Source: an uncultured Desulfosporosinus sp. (GTDB lineage Bacteria > Bacillota > Desulfitobacteriia > Desulfitobacteriales > Desulfitobacteriaceae). Taken from it: DNA of 52,733 nt. Both the position numbers and the translations under genes were made by a program. Location of the stretch: the NCBI GenBank assembly GCA_927405585.1, contig CAKMJS010000032.1:1-52733 (forward strand), in the 5' to 3' direction. Below the pieces are notes generated by a model. That model worked only from the letters and a program-made list of their open reading frames with translations, did not search any database and was not told the DNA's origin. This document shows positions 9,500 through 19,100 of this stretch, piece after piece (the first letter of the stretch is position 1; every line of letters starts with the position of its first letter).

Positions 9500-9545
9500 A
9501 CCAAGATCCGGAGTGTCTTTAGACCTTTGGGTCTTGGTTAAATTT
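9500..9545 (+). terminator. Possible terminator/attenuator after the permease gene
   Basis: ACCAAGATCC (9500-9509) pairs with GGGTCTTGGT (9529-9538, one G-T pair) and is followed by a weak T-rich stretch. It may separate the permease from the dehydrogenase-thiolase genes or reduce read-through. Confidence 0.5.
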
Positions 9546-9610
9546 TTAAAACATTATAACCTAGCCAATAGCTAGAAAAGAAGAGCTCCGGTAAAAAGGG
9601 GAGAATAATA

Positions 9611-9667
9611 ATGCTGGAACAGTTGCTCCAGATGATGCCACTAGTGATCACCTTCAGTGGAAACTAG
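9611..9667 (+). CDS. Possible 18-residue leader peptide or gene remnant
   Basis: ATG with a well-placed AAGGGGAG ribosome site opens an 18-codon frame that begins MLEQLLQMMPLVITF and ends at TAG. It lies alone in the roughly 295-bp gap between the permease and dehydrogenase genes. It could be a leader, the rest of a lost membrane-protein gene, or chance; nothing else supports it. Confidence 0.25.
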   Translation: MLEQLLQMMPLVITFSGN

Positions 9668-9743
9668 CGCGTAAAAAGAGCAAACTGAATCACTAAAACG
9701 ATGTATTCAAAATTGTTTTATCTAGAATTAATGGAACTGAGCG

Positions 9744-10520
9744 ATGAACGTAATGAAAGGTGTGTACAGCAAAATGAAAATAAACGATAGAGTTGCCTTA
9801 ATCACAGGGAGCGGTCAAGGGATTGGGAAAGCCATAGCGCTCAACTTCGCGCGTGAAGGAGCAAAGATCGCGGTCAATGATATTTCCTTTAATGAAACCA
9901 AGGCTTTGGAAACCGTGGAAGAGCTTCGGAAACTAGGGGTGGAGGCTGAGCTTTTCCTCGCCGATGTCAGCAAAGAAGATGAAGTGAACAGCATGGTTGA
10001 AAAGATTATCGAGCGGTTCGGACGAGTGGATATTCTCGTGAATAACGCTGGAATCAATCGGGACGGCCTACTTCATAAAGGCAATCTTGCAAACTGGGAG
10101 GCTGTCATGGCGGTCAATCTGACAGGACCGTTTATCTGCACGAAAGCAGTGCTTCCGTCCATGCGAGCACAGGGATACGGAAGAATTGTGAATCTATCCT
10201 CACTGACAGCACGCATAGGAATCTTCGGGACAGGCTATTACGCAACGTCAAAGGCGGGGTTGATTGGCTTAACAAAAGTGACGGCGGTCGAAAATGTAAG
10301 TAAGGGTATAACCTGTAATGCCTTGGCCCCGGGATATATCAATACGGACATGATGAATAAATATCCTGAAGAGCAGTTAAAGGCTTTGATAGCCACGATT
10401 CCGGTTGGGCGATTTGCAGAACCAGAAGAAGTAGCAGATGCAGCCTTATTCTTAGCCTCAGACTCCTCTGCATACATTACGGGCGCGGTGCTGGATATTA
10501 ATGGCGGAAGTTTCATTTAA
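9744..10520 (+). CDS. Short-chain dehydrogenase/reductase, FabG/PhaB-like 3-hydroxyacyl(-CoA) dehydrogenase
   Basis: A classical SDR of about 250 residues: nucleotide-binding TGSGQGIG near the N-terminus, NNAG, the catalytic Ser in NLSSLT and the YATSK Tyr/Lys pair, and a family-typical GGSFI end. It interconverts a 3-hydroxy and a 3-keto acyl group with NAD(P)H. Set between permease and thiolase, it most likely oxidises 3-hydroxybutyrate or its CoA ester to the acetoacetyl level. Three in-frame ATGs compete (9744, 9753, 9774). The last gives the family-typical MKINDRVALITG start with AAAGG 13 bases upstream, so the true protein may be 248 residues. It ends 45 bp before the thiolase start and is probably cotranscribed with it. 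Confidence 0.88.
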   Translation: MNVMKGVYSKMKINDRVALITGSGQGIGKAIALNFAREGAKIAVNDISFNETKALETVEELRKLGVEAELFLADVSKEDEVNSMVEKIIERFGRVDILVNNAGINRDGLLHKGNLANWEAVMAVNLTGPFICTKAVLPSMRAQGYGRIVNLSSLTARIGIFGTGYYATSKAGLIGLTKVTAVENVSKGITCNALAPGYINTDMMNKYPEEQLKALIATIPVGRFAEPEEVADAALFLASDSSAYITGAVLDINGGSFI

Positions 10521-10565
10521 TATGAAATAATTAAATTGGAGGCAATAAACACAGGAGGTAGAGTT

Positions 10566-11744
10566 ATGAAAGAGATTGTTATTGTTAGTGCAGTTCGCAC
10601 GCCGATTGGATCCTTTGGAGGAGCTTTGGGCCAAATTCCAGCGGTTGAATTAGGTGCAATAGTTATCAAAGAGGCCATGAGACGGGCAGGCATAGCTCCC
10701 GAACAGGTTGATGAAGTGATTATGGGAAATGTCTTGCAAGCAGGCTTAGGGCAAAATCCTGCAAGGCAGGCTGCTATAAAAGCGGGTATTCCGCAGGAAG
10801 TGCCTTCGTGGACTCTAAATAAACTATGCGGATCCGGGCTGAAATCTGTCGAGAGTGCCGCGCAAGCCATTATTTCAGGAGATGCAGAGATCATTGTTGC
10901 CGGGGGAATGGAGAGTATGTCGATGGCTCCGTATGTCTTAGAAAAAGCTCGTACGGGTTATCGGTTAGGAAATGGCACGATGATTGATACGATTCTGCAA
11001 GATGGGCTTATTGATGCGTTTGATGAGATTCACATGGGAATTACGGCAGAGAATATCGCTGAACAGTTTAAAATCTCTCGTGCAGAGCAAGACGCGTATG
11101 CGCTGTTGAGTCAAAATCGTACCGAAGCAGCGATCAAGGCAGGTGTTTTTGATGACGAGATTGTTCCTGTCCTGATCCCTCAGCGTAAGGGAGAACCGAT
11201 TGTCTTCAGTAGAGATGAATTTCCTAAGCACGGCACGACGATTGACTCTCTGACCAAACTGCGTACAGCCTTTAAAAAGGAGGGAACAGTGACTGCGGGG
11301 AACGCCTCGGGTATTAATGATGGAGCCGCCGCAGTGGTCGTAATGTCTAAGGAAAAAGCTCTTGAATTGGGGTTGCAGCCGCTGGCTTCCATTGTATCGT
11401 TTGCTTCCGCGGGTGTGGATCCTAAAATTATGGGGACTGGTCCGATTCCAGCCAGCCGCAAAGCGCTTTCTAAAGCAGGTCTTACTTTTAAGGACATTGA
11501 TCTTGTGGAAGCCAATGAAGCCTTTGCTTCTCAAACGATTGCAGTCGCCCGAGAGCTTCAGCTTGATTCCGATAAAACCAACGTCAATGGCGGGGCCATT
11601 GCTCTGGGACATCCAATTGGCGCGAGCGGGACACGAGTCCTAGTCACACTCTTGTACGAAATGAAGCGTAGAGACGTTAAACGTGGACTTGCAACATTAT
11701 GTATTGGTGGAGGGCAAGGTACAGCTATGGTAGTCGAACGGTAG
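10566..11744 (+). CDS. Acetyl-CoA C-acetyltransferase (thiolase)
   Basis: A 392-residue biosynthetic/degradative thiolase. The nucleophilic cysteine is C88 in [10 protein letters not shown]. The C-terminal catalytic blocks are [15 protein letters not shown] (His) and LCIGGGQG (second Cys). It splits acetoacetyl-CoA to two acetyl-CoA, or runs in reverse. The start is set at the ATG behind AGGAGGTAGAGTT; an in-frame ATG at 10536 precedes that ribosome site and is unlikely. It completes a transport, CoA-transfer, oxidation and thiolysis set with the genes upstream. Confidence 0.93.
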   Translation: MKEIVIVSAVRTPIGSFGGALGQIPAVELGAIVIKEAMRRAGIAPEQVDEVIMGNVLQAGLGQNPARQAAIKAGIPQEVPSWTLNKLCGSGLKSVESAAQAIISGDAEIIVAGGMESMSMAPYVLEKARTGYRLGNGTMIDTILQDGLIDAFDEIHMGITAENIAEQFKISRAEQDAYALLSQNRTEAAIKAGVFDDEIVPVLIPQRKGEPIVFSRDEFPKHGTTIDSLTKLRTAFKKEGTVTAGNASGINDGAAAVVVMSKEKALELGLQPLASIVSFASAGVDPKIMGTGPIPASRKALSKAGLTFKDIDLVEANEAFASQTIAVARELQLDSDKTNVNGGAIALGHPIGASGTRVLVTLLYEMKRRDVKRGLATLCIGGGQGTAMVVER

Positions 11745-11792
11745 AACACAAAAGAGAGAGTACCTAATCAAAGAAACTCAATAAATATTTGA

Positions 11793-11832
11793 AATATAAC
11801 TCCAAGGCGTAATAATGCCTTGGAGTTATATT
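11793..11832 (+). terminator. Hairpin after the thiolase gene
   Basis: Sixteen-bp perfect stem (11793-11808 with 11817-11832) with loop GTAATAAT, 48 bp past the thiolase stop. It has no long T run but sits where a terminator is expected. The rest of 11745-12135 is AT-rich, and I see no gene in it. Confidence 0.65.
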
Positions 11833-12135
11833 AGATCTAGCGTACTATTTGAAAAAAGCATCAATCATCTACGTAGTTGTTGGGTTAGAGAATATAATCA
11901 CAAAGCAGGCGAATTACAATATTCAAAGAATATATAGAATATTTTAATTAATAAAAATGAAGGCTATATTAACTTGTACAAAATGAAATCCAGAGATTTT
12001 TACAGTGAACTGGTTGTATCAGAGGTAAAACGGACAACGAAGAATAATAGAAAACATGTTTGAGTGTAAAGAAGCGTCACGAAAGAAAATAGCTTTGGAA
12101 AGATTAACTTATAATGAAAAAATGGAGGGAATAGT

Positions 12136-13317
12136 ATGGACTTTCAATTAACTTCAGAGCAAAAAATGCTGGTAGAACTGGCCGACAAACTGGGCAAGAA
12201 CGAATTTGCCTCTAAAGCAGCCCGCTGGGACAAAAATCATGAGTACCCATGGGAGAATGTTGAAATAATGCGCCAGGCCGGCCTCTTAGGTATGACTATC
12301 CCAAAAAGGTTTGGTGGTAGGGAGCGGCCATTAATTGACGTCGTGCTGGTAATTGAACAAATTGCCAAGTATTGTGGTGTCACTGCTCGAATTGTCGTGG
12401 AGACCAATATGGGAGCGCTTGGTTCAATTATGGCGTATGGAACGGAAGCGCAACAAAAGCTAGTCGCTAAACGAATTTTAGAGGAAGGGGATAAGCCAGC
12501 TATCGGGATGACCGAGCCCAATGCCGGGACGGATCTCACTGCCCTAAAGTCAACTGCAGTGCAAAAAGGCGACCACTATATTCTCAATGGTACAAAACAC
12601 TGGATTACTGGCGGCACCATTTCCAATACTCATCTTATTTTCGCCCGAATTATCGATAAGAACGGTGTTGATCAAGGTATTGGAGGTATATTGGTAGATA
12701 AAGGAACTCCCGGCTTTACGTTTGGTAAAATAGAGGACGCGATGGGTCTTAGAGGAATTCCAGAGTCCGAGCTGATCTTCGAAGATTGTGAAGTTTCCGA
12801 GGAAAATATAGTAGTTTGCGACCGCAAAGAGGGCTTCAAGAAGTTAATGAATGGTTATAATGCCCAACGTATCGGCGCTGGTACTGTATCCTTAGGCATA
12901 GCTCAGGGAGCACATGATCTCGCTATTGAATATATGAAACAACGTGAAGCTTTCGGCAAGAAAATCAGCGAATTCCAAGGATTGCAATGGATGGTAGCTG
13001 AGGCCGAAATGAAATTAAATGCTTCCCGTCTGTTGCTTTATCGCGCAGCTTGCAATGCCCAACATTTAGCCAATAATGTCATGCTACCGCAAATGATGGA
13101 AGCTTCTATTGCAAAGGCTTTTACTGCACATGCTTCTTTTGAAGTTGTCAGCGACTCGCTCCAAATGTTCGGTGCTGCCGGATATTCTCGCGACCTACCA
13201 CTTGAACGCATGCTGAGGGATGTCCGTATGTTCCAAATCGGTGGTGGTACTACCGAGGCGCAGATGAATATGATCTCTCGGGGCATTTTTAAAACGCGGT
13301 TTGATTATAAGAAATAA
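12136..13317 (+). CDS. Acyl-CoA-dehydrogenase-fold flavoprotein lacking the catalytic glutamates; candidate 3-sulfinopropionyl-CoA desulfinase
   Basis: A 393-residue protein with the full acyl-CoA dehydrogenase fold: MTEPNAGTD and KHWITGG FAD-contact segments, REAFGKKISEFQ and the C-terminal arm. The two places where dehydrogenases carry the catalytic base are both changed. The helix-G position is Gln244 (YNAQRIG instead of an ER pair), and the usual EGT position is Gly370 (IGGGTTEAQ). Arg85 (TARIVVE) is also present. As I recall it, the Advenella desulfinase structure has this same trio (Arg84, Gln246, Gly366); that enzyme has no dehydrogenase activity and cleaves 3-sulfinopropionyl-CoA to propionyl-CoA and sulfite. 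A class III CoA-transferase follows within 68 bp. The alternative is an ordinary or CaiA-like reductase with a shifted base. Fold certain; function inferred. Confidence 0.85.
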   Translation: MDFQLTSEQKMLVELADKLGKNEFASKAARWDKNHEYPWENVEIMRQAGLLGMTIPKRFGGRERPLIDVVLVIEQIAKYCGVTARIVVETNMGALGSIMAYGTEAQQKLVAKRILEEGDKPAIGMTEPNAGTDLTALKSTAVQKGDHYILNGTKHWITGGTISNTHLIFARIIDKNGVDQGIGGILVDKGTPGFTFGKIEDAMGLRGIPESELIFEDCEVSEENIVVCDRKEGFKKLMNGYNAQRIGAGTVSLGIAQGAHDLAIEYMKQREAFGKKISEFQGLQWMVAEAEMKLNASRLLLYRAACNAQHLANNVMLPQMMEASIAKAFTAHASFEVVSDSLQMFGAAGYSRDLPLERMLRDVRMFQIGGGTTEAQMNMISRGIFKTRFDYKK

Positions 13318-13385
13318 CTGGCCTTTAGTTGGACGAGCTGACTCCGTGCGCTTGGCAGTTCATATGGGATTTGGGGGAATTGTTA

Positions 13386-14576
13386 ATGGAAAAGCTACTT
13401 CAGAATATCAAAGTACTTGATTTTACACGGGTATTAGCAGGTCCATATGCCACAATGATTCTAGGCGATATGGGCGCAGAGATAATCAAAGTCGAGCCAT
13501 TAGAGGGTGATGAGAGCCGGAGTTGGCCACCGACGTTGGATCAAGGAGAAAGTGGATATTTCTGTGCGATTAACCGCAATAAAAAGGCAATAACACTTAA
13601 TTTGAAAGACCCTCTGGCCCCAAAAATAGTCGCTGATCTGGCCCGTAATGTAGACGTTGTGATCGAGAATTTTACTCCAGGAGTTGCAAAAAAGCTTCAT
13701 ATTGATTATGAAACGTTAAGCAAAGAGAATCCAGGACTTGTGTATTGTTCGTTATCTGGGTTTGGGCAAAATGGCCCTTACCGGGATAAGAAGGCTTATG
13801 ACCCTATTATTCAGGGTATGACGGGACTGATGTCTATTACCGGAGAAAAAGGTCGCTCACCTGTCAAGGTAGGTATTCCAATCACGGATTTAGTCGCTGC
13901 TCTTAATGCTGTTATTGCGGTGCAGTCCGCACTTTTATACCGCCAAGTAACGGGTCAAGGACAATATGTTGACGTGGCCTTGTATGACTCACTCGTTTCC
14001 CTACTAACTGTCATGGCTTCAGAGTATTTCGCAACGGACGTTGTGCCCGGTCGATATGGTATGAATCATATCCACCGCGTTCCTGCCCAAGCCTTTGAAA
14101 CGATGGACGGTAGCTATGTACAGGTGGTGGCCACGAATGAGTCGATGTATCCTAAGTTTTGTCAGGTGATTGGTATACCGGAGTTAATTGAGGATGAACG
14201 CTTTCTTACCAACAATATGCGAGTAGAAAACAGGGAAATAATAGTGCCTATTTTAGAAGAAAGAATGCGGACCAAATCTAGTGCCGAGTGGCTGGAACTT
14301 TTTGAAGCAGCTGGCTTGCCGTGTGGGCCAATCTTAAATATTAAGGAAGTTCTTGAAGATCCTCACGTGAAGGCCAGAGAAATGTGCCATGAAATTGAGC
14401 ATCCAATCGCTGGTGTCATTAAGCAATTGGGTTTTCCGTACAAATTTTCGTTAACCCCTGCTAGTATTGACAGTCGTCCACCATTACTTGGTGAACATAA
14501 TTATGAAATCCTAGCTAAGCATTTAGGGTATACCACGGCAGAAATAGACGCACTTAAAGCTGGAAAGGTTATTTAG
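13386..14576 (+). CDS. Class III (CaiB/BaiF, formyl-CoA-transferase family) CoA-transferase
   Basis: A 396-residue protein of the usual family length. The N-terminus has the LDFTRVLAGPYATMILGDMG block that binds CoA. The catalytic aspartate is D168 in GIPITDLVAA, against D169 in formyl-CoA transferase. The C-terminal ENR, GLPCGPI and DPHVKAREM segments also fit the family. The start is the ATG at 13386 behind TTGGGGGAA; a TTG at 13329 would add 19 residues without a ribosome site. It would pass CoA to the substrate of the preceding flavoprotein. Class III enzymes serve carnitine, oxalate, bile acid, aryl and, in Variovorax, 3-sulfinopropionate metabolism, so the acid is open. Confidence 0.9.
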   Translation: MEKLLQNIKVLDFTRVLAGPYATMILGDMGAEIIKVEPLEGDESRSWPPTLDQGESGYFCAINRNKKAITLNLKDPLAPKIVADLARNVDVVIENFTPGVAKKLHIDYETLSKENPGLVYCSLSGFGQNGPYRDKKAYDPIIQGMTGLMSITGEKGRSPVKVGIPITDLVAALNAVIAVQSALLYRQVTGQGQYVDVALYDSLVSLLTVMASEYFATDVVPGRYGMNHIHRVPAQAFETMDGSYVQVVATNESMYPKFCQVIGIPELIEDERFLTNNMRVENREIIVPILEERMRTKSSAEWLELFEAAGLPCGPILNIKEVLEDPHVKAREMCHEIEHPIAGVIKQLGFPYKFSLTPASIDSRPPLLGEHNYEILAKHLGYTTAEIDALKAGKVI

Positions 14577-14613
14577 CTTACACAATACGCGAGACAAAGG
14601 CAGGGATGGAGTT

Positions 14614-14784
14614 TTGAACAAAGAAGCACTGGATCAATGGTTAGCACGCCTCTTTGACCGAGATCGCAGGGCAACCGCCAAACTCATTTCTTGGGTGGAA
14701 GACGATATCGAGCGAGCGCATATTATGCGGTCTGTCCTAAAAAAACCGGACAGCAGACATATAAACCCGGTGGCACGGGGGTGA
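14614..14784 (+). pseudogene. Truncated MeaB/ArgK-type G-protein (N-terminal fragment)
   Basis: A TTG start with GGATGGAG upstream opens 56 codons that match the N-terminal helices of MeaB/ArgK (LARLFDRDRRATAKLISW, then VEDDIERAH and MRSVLKK). The frame stops just where the P-loop (GVTGPPGAGKS) should begin, and no further MeaB sequence follows. MeaB proteins guard coenzyme-B12-dependent methylmalonyl-CoA mutase. A remnant behind a possible propionyl-CoA-forming pair suggests a once longer operon that lost its 3' part. Confidence 0.6.
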
Positions 14785-14864
14785 ATTCTGATTTCTTGAC
14801 TTTGTCGGATTTAACCATGAAAGTATAAATAGTGAACAGATAAATTATAGTGACTAATTATTAA

Positions 14865-14896
14865 AACGGGCAGTCGTAGTGCGAACAGCCCGTTTC
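14865..14896. terminator. Hairpin between the CoA-transferase region and the AraC gene
   Basis: AAACGGGC pairs with GCCCGTTT over a 16-nt loop. The T-rich side is on the minus strand, so it is a weak plus-strand terminator. Nothing else is seen between 14785 and 14992 except a ribosome site. Confidence 0.5.
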
Positions 14897-14992
14897 AGTA
14901 TTCCTAAGGAGACGTAGCCTTTAATAAATTCATATTTTTCAGTTTGCCACTGGAGGTAGGCAATTATCCAGTCTTGCAGAGGAGGCATTTTA

Positions 14993-15817
14993 TTGTTGGA
15001 AAATAAAAATTTAAATTTCCATTCTAAAGGTTCTGAGACAAAACTGCGTCTTGAAGATGTTCAACGAGGACTATGTGATTTAGGAGATTCATTAGAGGAA
15101 AAAGAGGATCTCTTCTTCAAAATTATTGAATTTTTCCCTTATCCTATCCAAGTTCTTTCTTCCAATGGTACATCAGTAATGATTAATACTGCTTTTCTTA
15201 TGGAATTTGAAATTCAATCTAAAGATCAAGTTGAAGGAATATACAATATATTTTTGGATCCTTACATAGTAGAGAACGGCTATTTGGAAAGTGTTAAAAA
15301 TGTATTTAAAGGCCAAACTGAATTTCTTAGGGATTTAAAGGTTCCTTTTCAAGATATTATAAATCGTTATGAACTTAAGATTTATAATACTTATACGATG
15401 TATCATGATTTAACAGCATTTCCAATTATAAATAGTCAGGAAAAAGTATCATTTGTGGTAATTATCTTTATGAATAGAAGGATATATCGAGCTAAAAAAA
15501 GCATTATACAAGCAATAGAATACATGACAACCAATTGGCAGAATGAGTTTAAGATTAGTGAAGTAGCGAAAGCTGCAAATCTTAGTCCCTATTATTTTTC
15601 TAGGCTTTTTAAGAATAATATTGGCATTACTCCTTATAATTACTATCTTAACTTAAAAATTAATCATTTAAAGGAAAAATTATGTGATATCAACCTTTCA
15701 ATATCGGAGGCGTTTACAGCTTGTGGTGTGGATTATCACGGACATTTTGCCAAGATGTTTAAAAAAAATGTAGGAGTTACCCCTTCAAAATATCGTGAAA
15801 CAAATAACCATAAATAA
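14993..15817 (+). CDS. AraC-family regulator with N-terminal PAS-like sensor
   Basis: A 274-residue protein. Residues about 45-165 look like a PAS-type sensor (FFPYPIQVLSSNGTSVMINT). The last 100 residues are the double helix-turn-helix AraC domain, with KISEVAKAANLSPYYFSRLF and the closing GVTPSKYRE. It starts at TTG (14993) or the adjacent TTG, with AGAGGAGG upstream. It lies between the CoA-transferase region and the giant surface-protein gene, all on one strand, and either could be its target. Its AT-rich codon use resembles the surface gene more than the upstream operon. Confidence 0.88.
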   Translation: MLENKNLNFHSKGSETKLRLEDVQRGLCDLGDSLEEKEDLFFKIIEFFPYPIQVLSSNGTSVMINTAFLMEFEIQSKDQVEGIYNIFLDPYIVENGYLESVKNVFKGQTEFLRDLKVPFQDIINRYELKIYNTYTMYHDLTAFPIINSQEKVSFVVIIFMNRRIYRAKKSIIQAIEYMTTNWQNEFKISEVAKAANLSPYYFSRLFKNNIGITPYNYYLNLKINHLKEKLCDINLSISEAFTACGVDYHGHFAKMFKKNVGVTPSKYRETNNHK

Positions 15818-15852
15818 CGATAGATAAGAATTAAATAGTTTCACTAATATTG

Positions 15853-15881
15853 GCTTTCAGACCATTCTCTGAAAGCTTTTT
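15853..15881 (+). terminator. Rho-independent terminator of the AraC-type gene
   Basis: GCTTTCAG pairs with CTGAAAGC over an 8-nt loop and is followed by TTTTT. The rest of 15882-16142 is AT-rich leader of the surface-protein gene with no visible gene. Confidence 0.88.
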
Positions 15882-16142
15882 GCGTTTCATCCCATTTATA
15901 TTTTCAACTTCGATGGTAAAATCTCTTCGCACCAAATTATCCCTTTTAAGATAACCAAGCCAATTCTAACTATAAATAAGAAATTATAGCAATATTTGGA
16001 CTGATCACAGCATTTAATTCCTATCTATGAAGGAGTATATAAAATAAAGTTTATTGAGTGGAAATCTGAACTAAAATTAACTTCCAATTTCAATGAAAAA
16101 GAGATAAATGACCCCTGAAAATTATATAAGGAGGGAAAATAA

Positions 16143-19100
16143 ATGCCTAATCCGCATCTTAGCGAAGAGTTGAGATTTGCAAAGGTGAATTGGCGATTTC
16201 GTGCAGTATATCTTACCTTTGTTTTCTTGCTCACGATTGTGTTTGTTTTTATACCAGATATTGTAAAGGCAAAGGAATCTTCAGACACGCCTTGGAATTA
16301 TAGAAGCCCTTTGCCTACGGCTAACACGCTGTTCAGAGCCGACTACATACATGGCAAATTCTTTGCTTCAGGAATGAATGGTACCATGTTATCCTCAACC
16401 GATGGAGAAAACTGGGACACCTACGATTTGGGAAATACAGACTCCTTAAGGGGATTTGCCTATGGAAACAATACCTATGTTATAGTTGGCTATGCAAGCG
16501 GTGTTCTAGGGACGATTTATACATCGGTGGATGGTATCAACTGGAACCAAGCAGCAACCACGCCAGACCATCAACTGATGGATATTGTTTACGGAGATAA
16601 TAAATTTGTTGCTGTTGGGCAAAGCGGCAAGATTTTTACCTCTAGTGATGGATCTATATGGGAAAAAAAGCTAGTTTCAGAAATAGAAAATAACCTAAAT
16701 TCAATCACCTATGCCAATGGTATTTATGTGGCAGTGGGGTCTAACGGATGTATATTCACGTCTCTTGATGGGGAAAGTTGGACTGCGCGAGGATCTACTT
16801 CTTATGATTTGTGGGATGTAACTTACGGGGACGGCAAGTTTGTTGCTGTCGGTGGTAAATACGGCACCTATGAGCCATCTCGTATCTACACATCGCTCAA
16901 TGGAGAGGCTTGGACAGCGTGTAGTCTGCCTTCTGACTATTCCCGGCTTAATGGTGTTACCTACGACGGCAACCAATTTGTGGCTGTAGGTTATTCAAGT
17001 TTAGGGACAAATGCTTACGTCTTAAAATCAGCAAATGGAACAACCTGGTCGGTGGTTAATACAGGAATCAAAGGTTCTTTCAATGGAATTGCCGCCGGCA
17101 ATGGGATTTTGGCTGCAGTTGGTGCTTTTGGTAACCTATATACATCGACCGATGCCCAGAACTGGATTTCCTTAAATTCGGGCACGAAGCACACCTTGAA
17201 TGGTATTGCTTATCATGACAATACTTTTGTCTCAGTTGGAGAAGATGGAGCAGTTCAGACTTCCCCTGATGGAGTTGCGTGGACTATACAAAATTCAGGT
17301 ACCGCAAAAGACCTGAAAGCCATAAACTACCTAGATGATGGATTTATTGCAGTAGGAGAGAAAGGTGAAATTCTTACATCAAATAACGGTTTAGCTTGGA
17401 TTAGAAAAAGCTTAGGATTTTCTGTTCCTTTGCTGGATATTGCTTACGGTAACGAGATGTATGTAGCCGTAGGGGGAAGCGGATATTCCGCAGTAATCGT
17501 CACATCAACGGACGGCGTTACTTGGAACACAGTTAGCCACGGGTACTCCGTACCGCTCATGTCTGTTGCTTATGGGAATGGCGTTTTTGTGGCCTTGGGA
17601 AAAAACGGTCAAGTATACAGATCAAGTGATGGGTCAAGTTGGCCGCAAACTATGTTGCCGGGATCGGGTCACTATCCAACCGATATTATTTATGCAGACG
17701 GTAAGTTTTTTGGCGTGGGATATGGTGAAGTTTATTCTTCTGTCGATGATGGGGTAACCTGGACTGTGACAGATAGTAGTATCGATTATTCTCTGAATTC
17801 CATAGCTTATAGTGGTGGAAATCTAGTGGCAGTAGGTCAATTTGGAAAGATAGTGGCATCCAATGATAATGGGGAAAGTTGGGTTGAGCAGTCCTCTGGA
17901 CTATGGGGTGAGTATACTGAATTATTTGATGTTGTTGCAAGTACAAACAGTGTGGGGAATAACACCTTTGTTGTAGTAGGTAAAAACGGAATTCTATTAC
18001 AGTCCGACCCGATTGTTAATCAGGGGGAAGTTGACAATCTCCCGCCAACCTGGCCGGAGAACAGCAATCTGACTGTAGCCGACGTAACGGATACCAGTTT
18101 GGTTCTGTCTTGGGACGCTGCGAATGACAATGTTGGGGTAATCGGATATAAAGTATTCAAAAATGGTGAAGAATTAATTATTCTTGCCGGAGATATTTCA
18201 AGCTATACGGTCACTGGTTTGGCTTCAGAGACGAATTATACATTTAAAATAGAAGCTGGAGATGCTGCAGGAAACTGGAGTACAAATGGTCCTGAGAAAG
18301 CGGTTTCACAATCTCCCTTGGCAATTTGGACATCAAGAGATGCAGGCAGAACAGAAGACTTATTTGATATAACCTGGAGCAACGGAACATTTATGGTGGT
18401 AGGACAGGATGGAACAGTACTGAAATCACCGGATGGAGTAAACTGGAGTAGCCAGACCTTACAAGTAAGTGGAGAGAGTAGGGACTTACTGGGTGTGGCT
18501 TACGGAAACAACAGGTTTGTCACAGTGGGACCTCAATTTTATGCTATGACAGAAGATGAGCAGAACTGGAATAGCAGCCTGGCAATCAATATGGTTGACT
18601 TTAAGAGTGTAGCTTATGGTATTGAAGGTACACAAAACAATCAGCGGCAGGTTTTCATTGCATCAGGGATGACTAACGGAGCAGATGGAAATGAAGAGGG
18701 ATGGGGCAGATTCAGTGCTTCAGAAAACGGAATCAACTGGGGAGTCATGGAGGTAAATAACCGCGAGAGTATAAACGATATATCTTACAATACGAATAAC
18801 GGCTTTTTTGCAGGAGTAACTGATACAAAAATTATAATATTCAACTCACTTGGTATTTATACAACACAAGTCTTTACAGATAGCCTAACAGGTATAGCCT
18901 GTAATAATGAAACATACGTTGCCATTGGTGTAGGAGGAAAATTAAGTGAAAGTGGTATCATCTATACTTCGACAGATAGGGTAACCTGGAACAAAGTTAA
19001 GACGACCACCGATCCCCTTTTGGGAGTATCCTATGGTGAAGGCATGTTCATTGCGGTAGGGAAATTCGGTACTGTGCTATCCTCTATAGACGGTACGAAT

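Noticed and set aside
10965-11612. 215-codon minus-strand frame opposite thiolase
   Set aside because: Shadow of a strongly conserved gene; composition unlike a real protein and no start signals.
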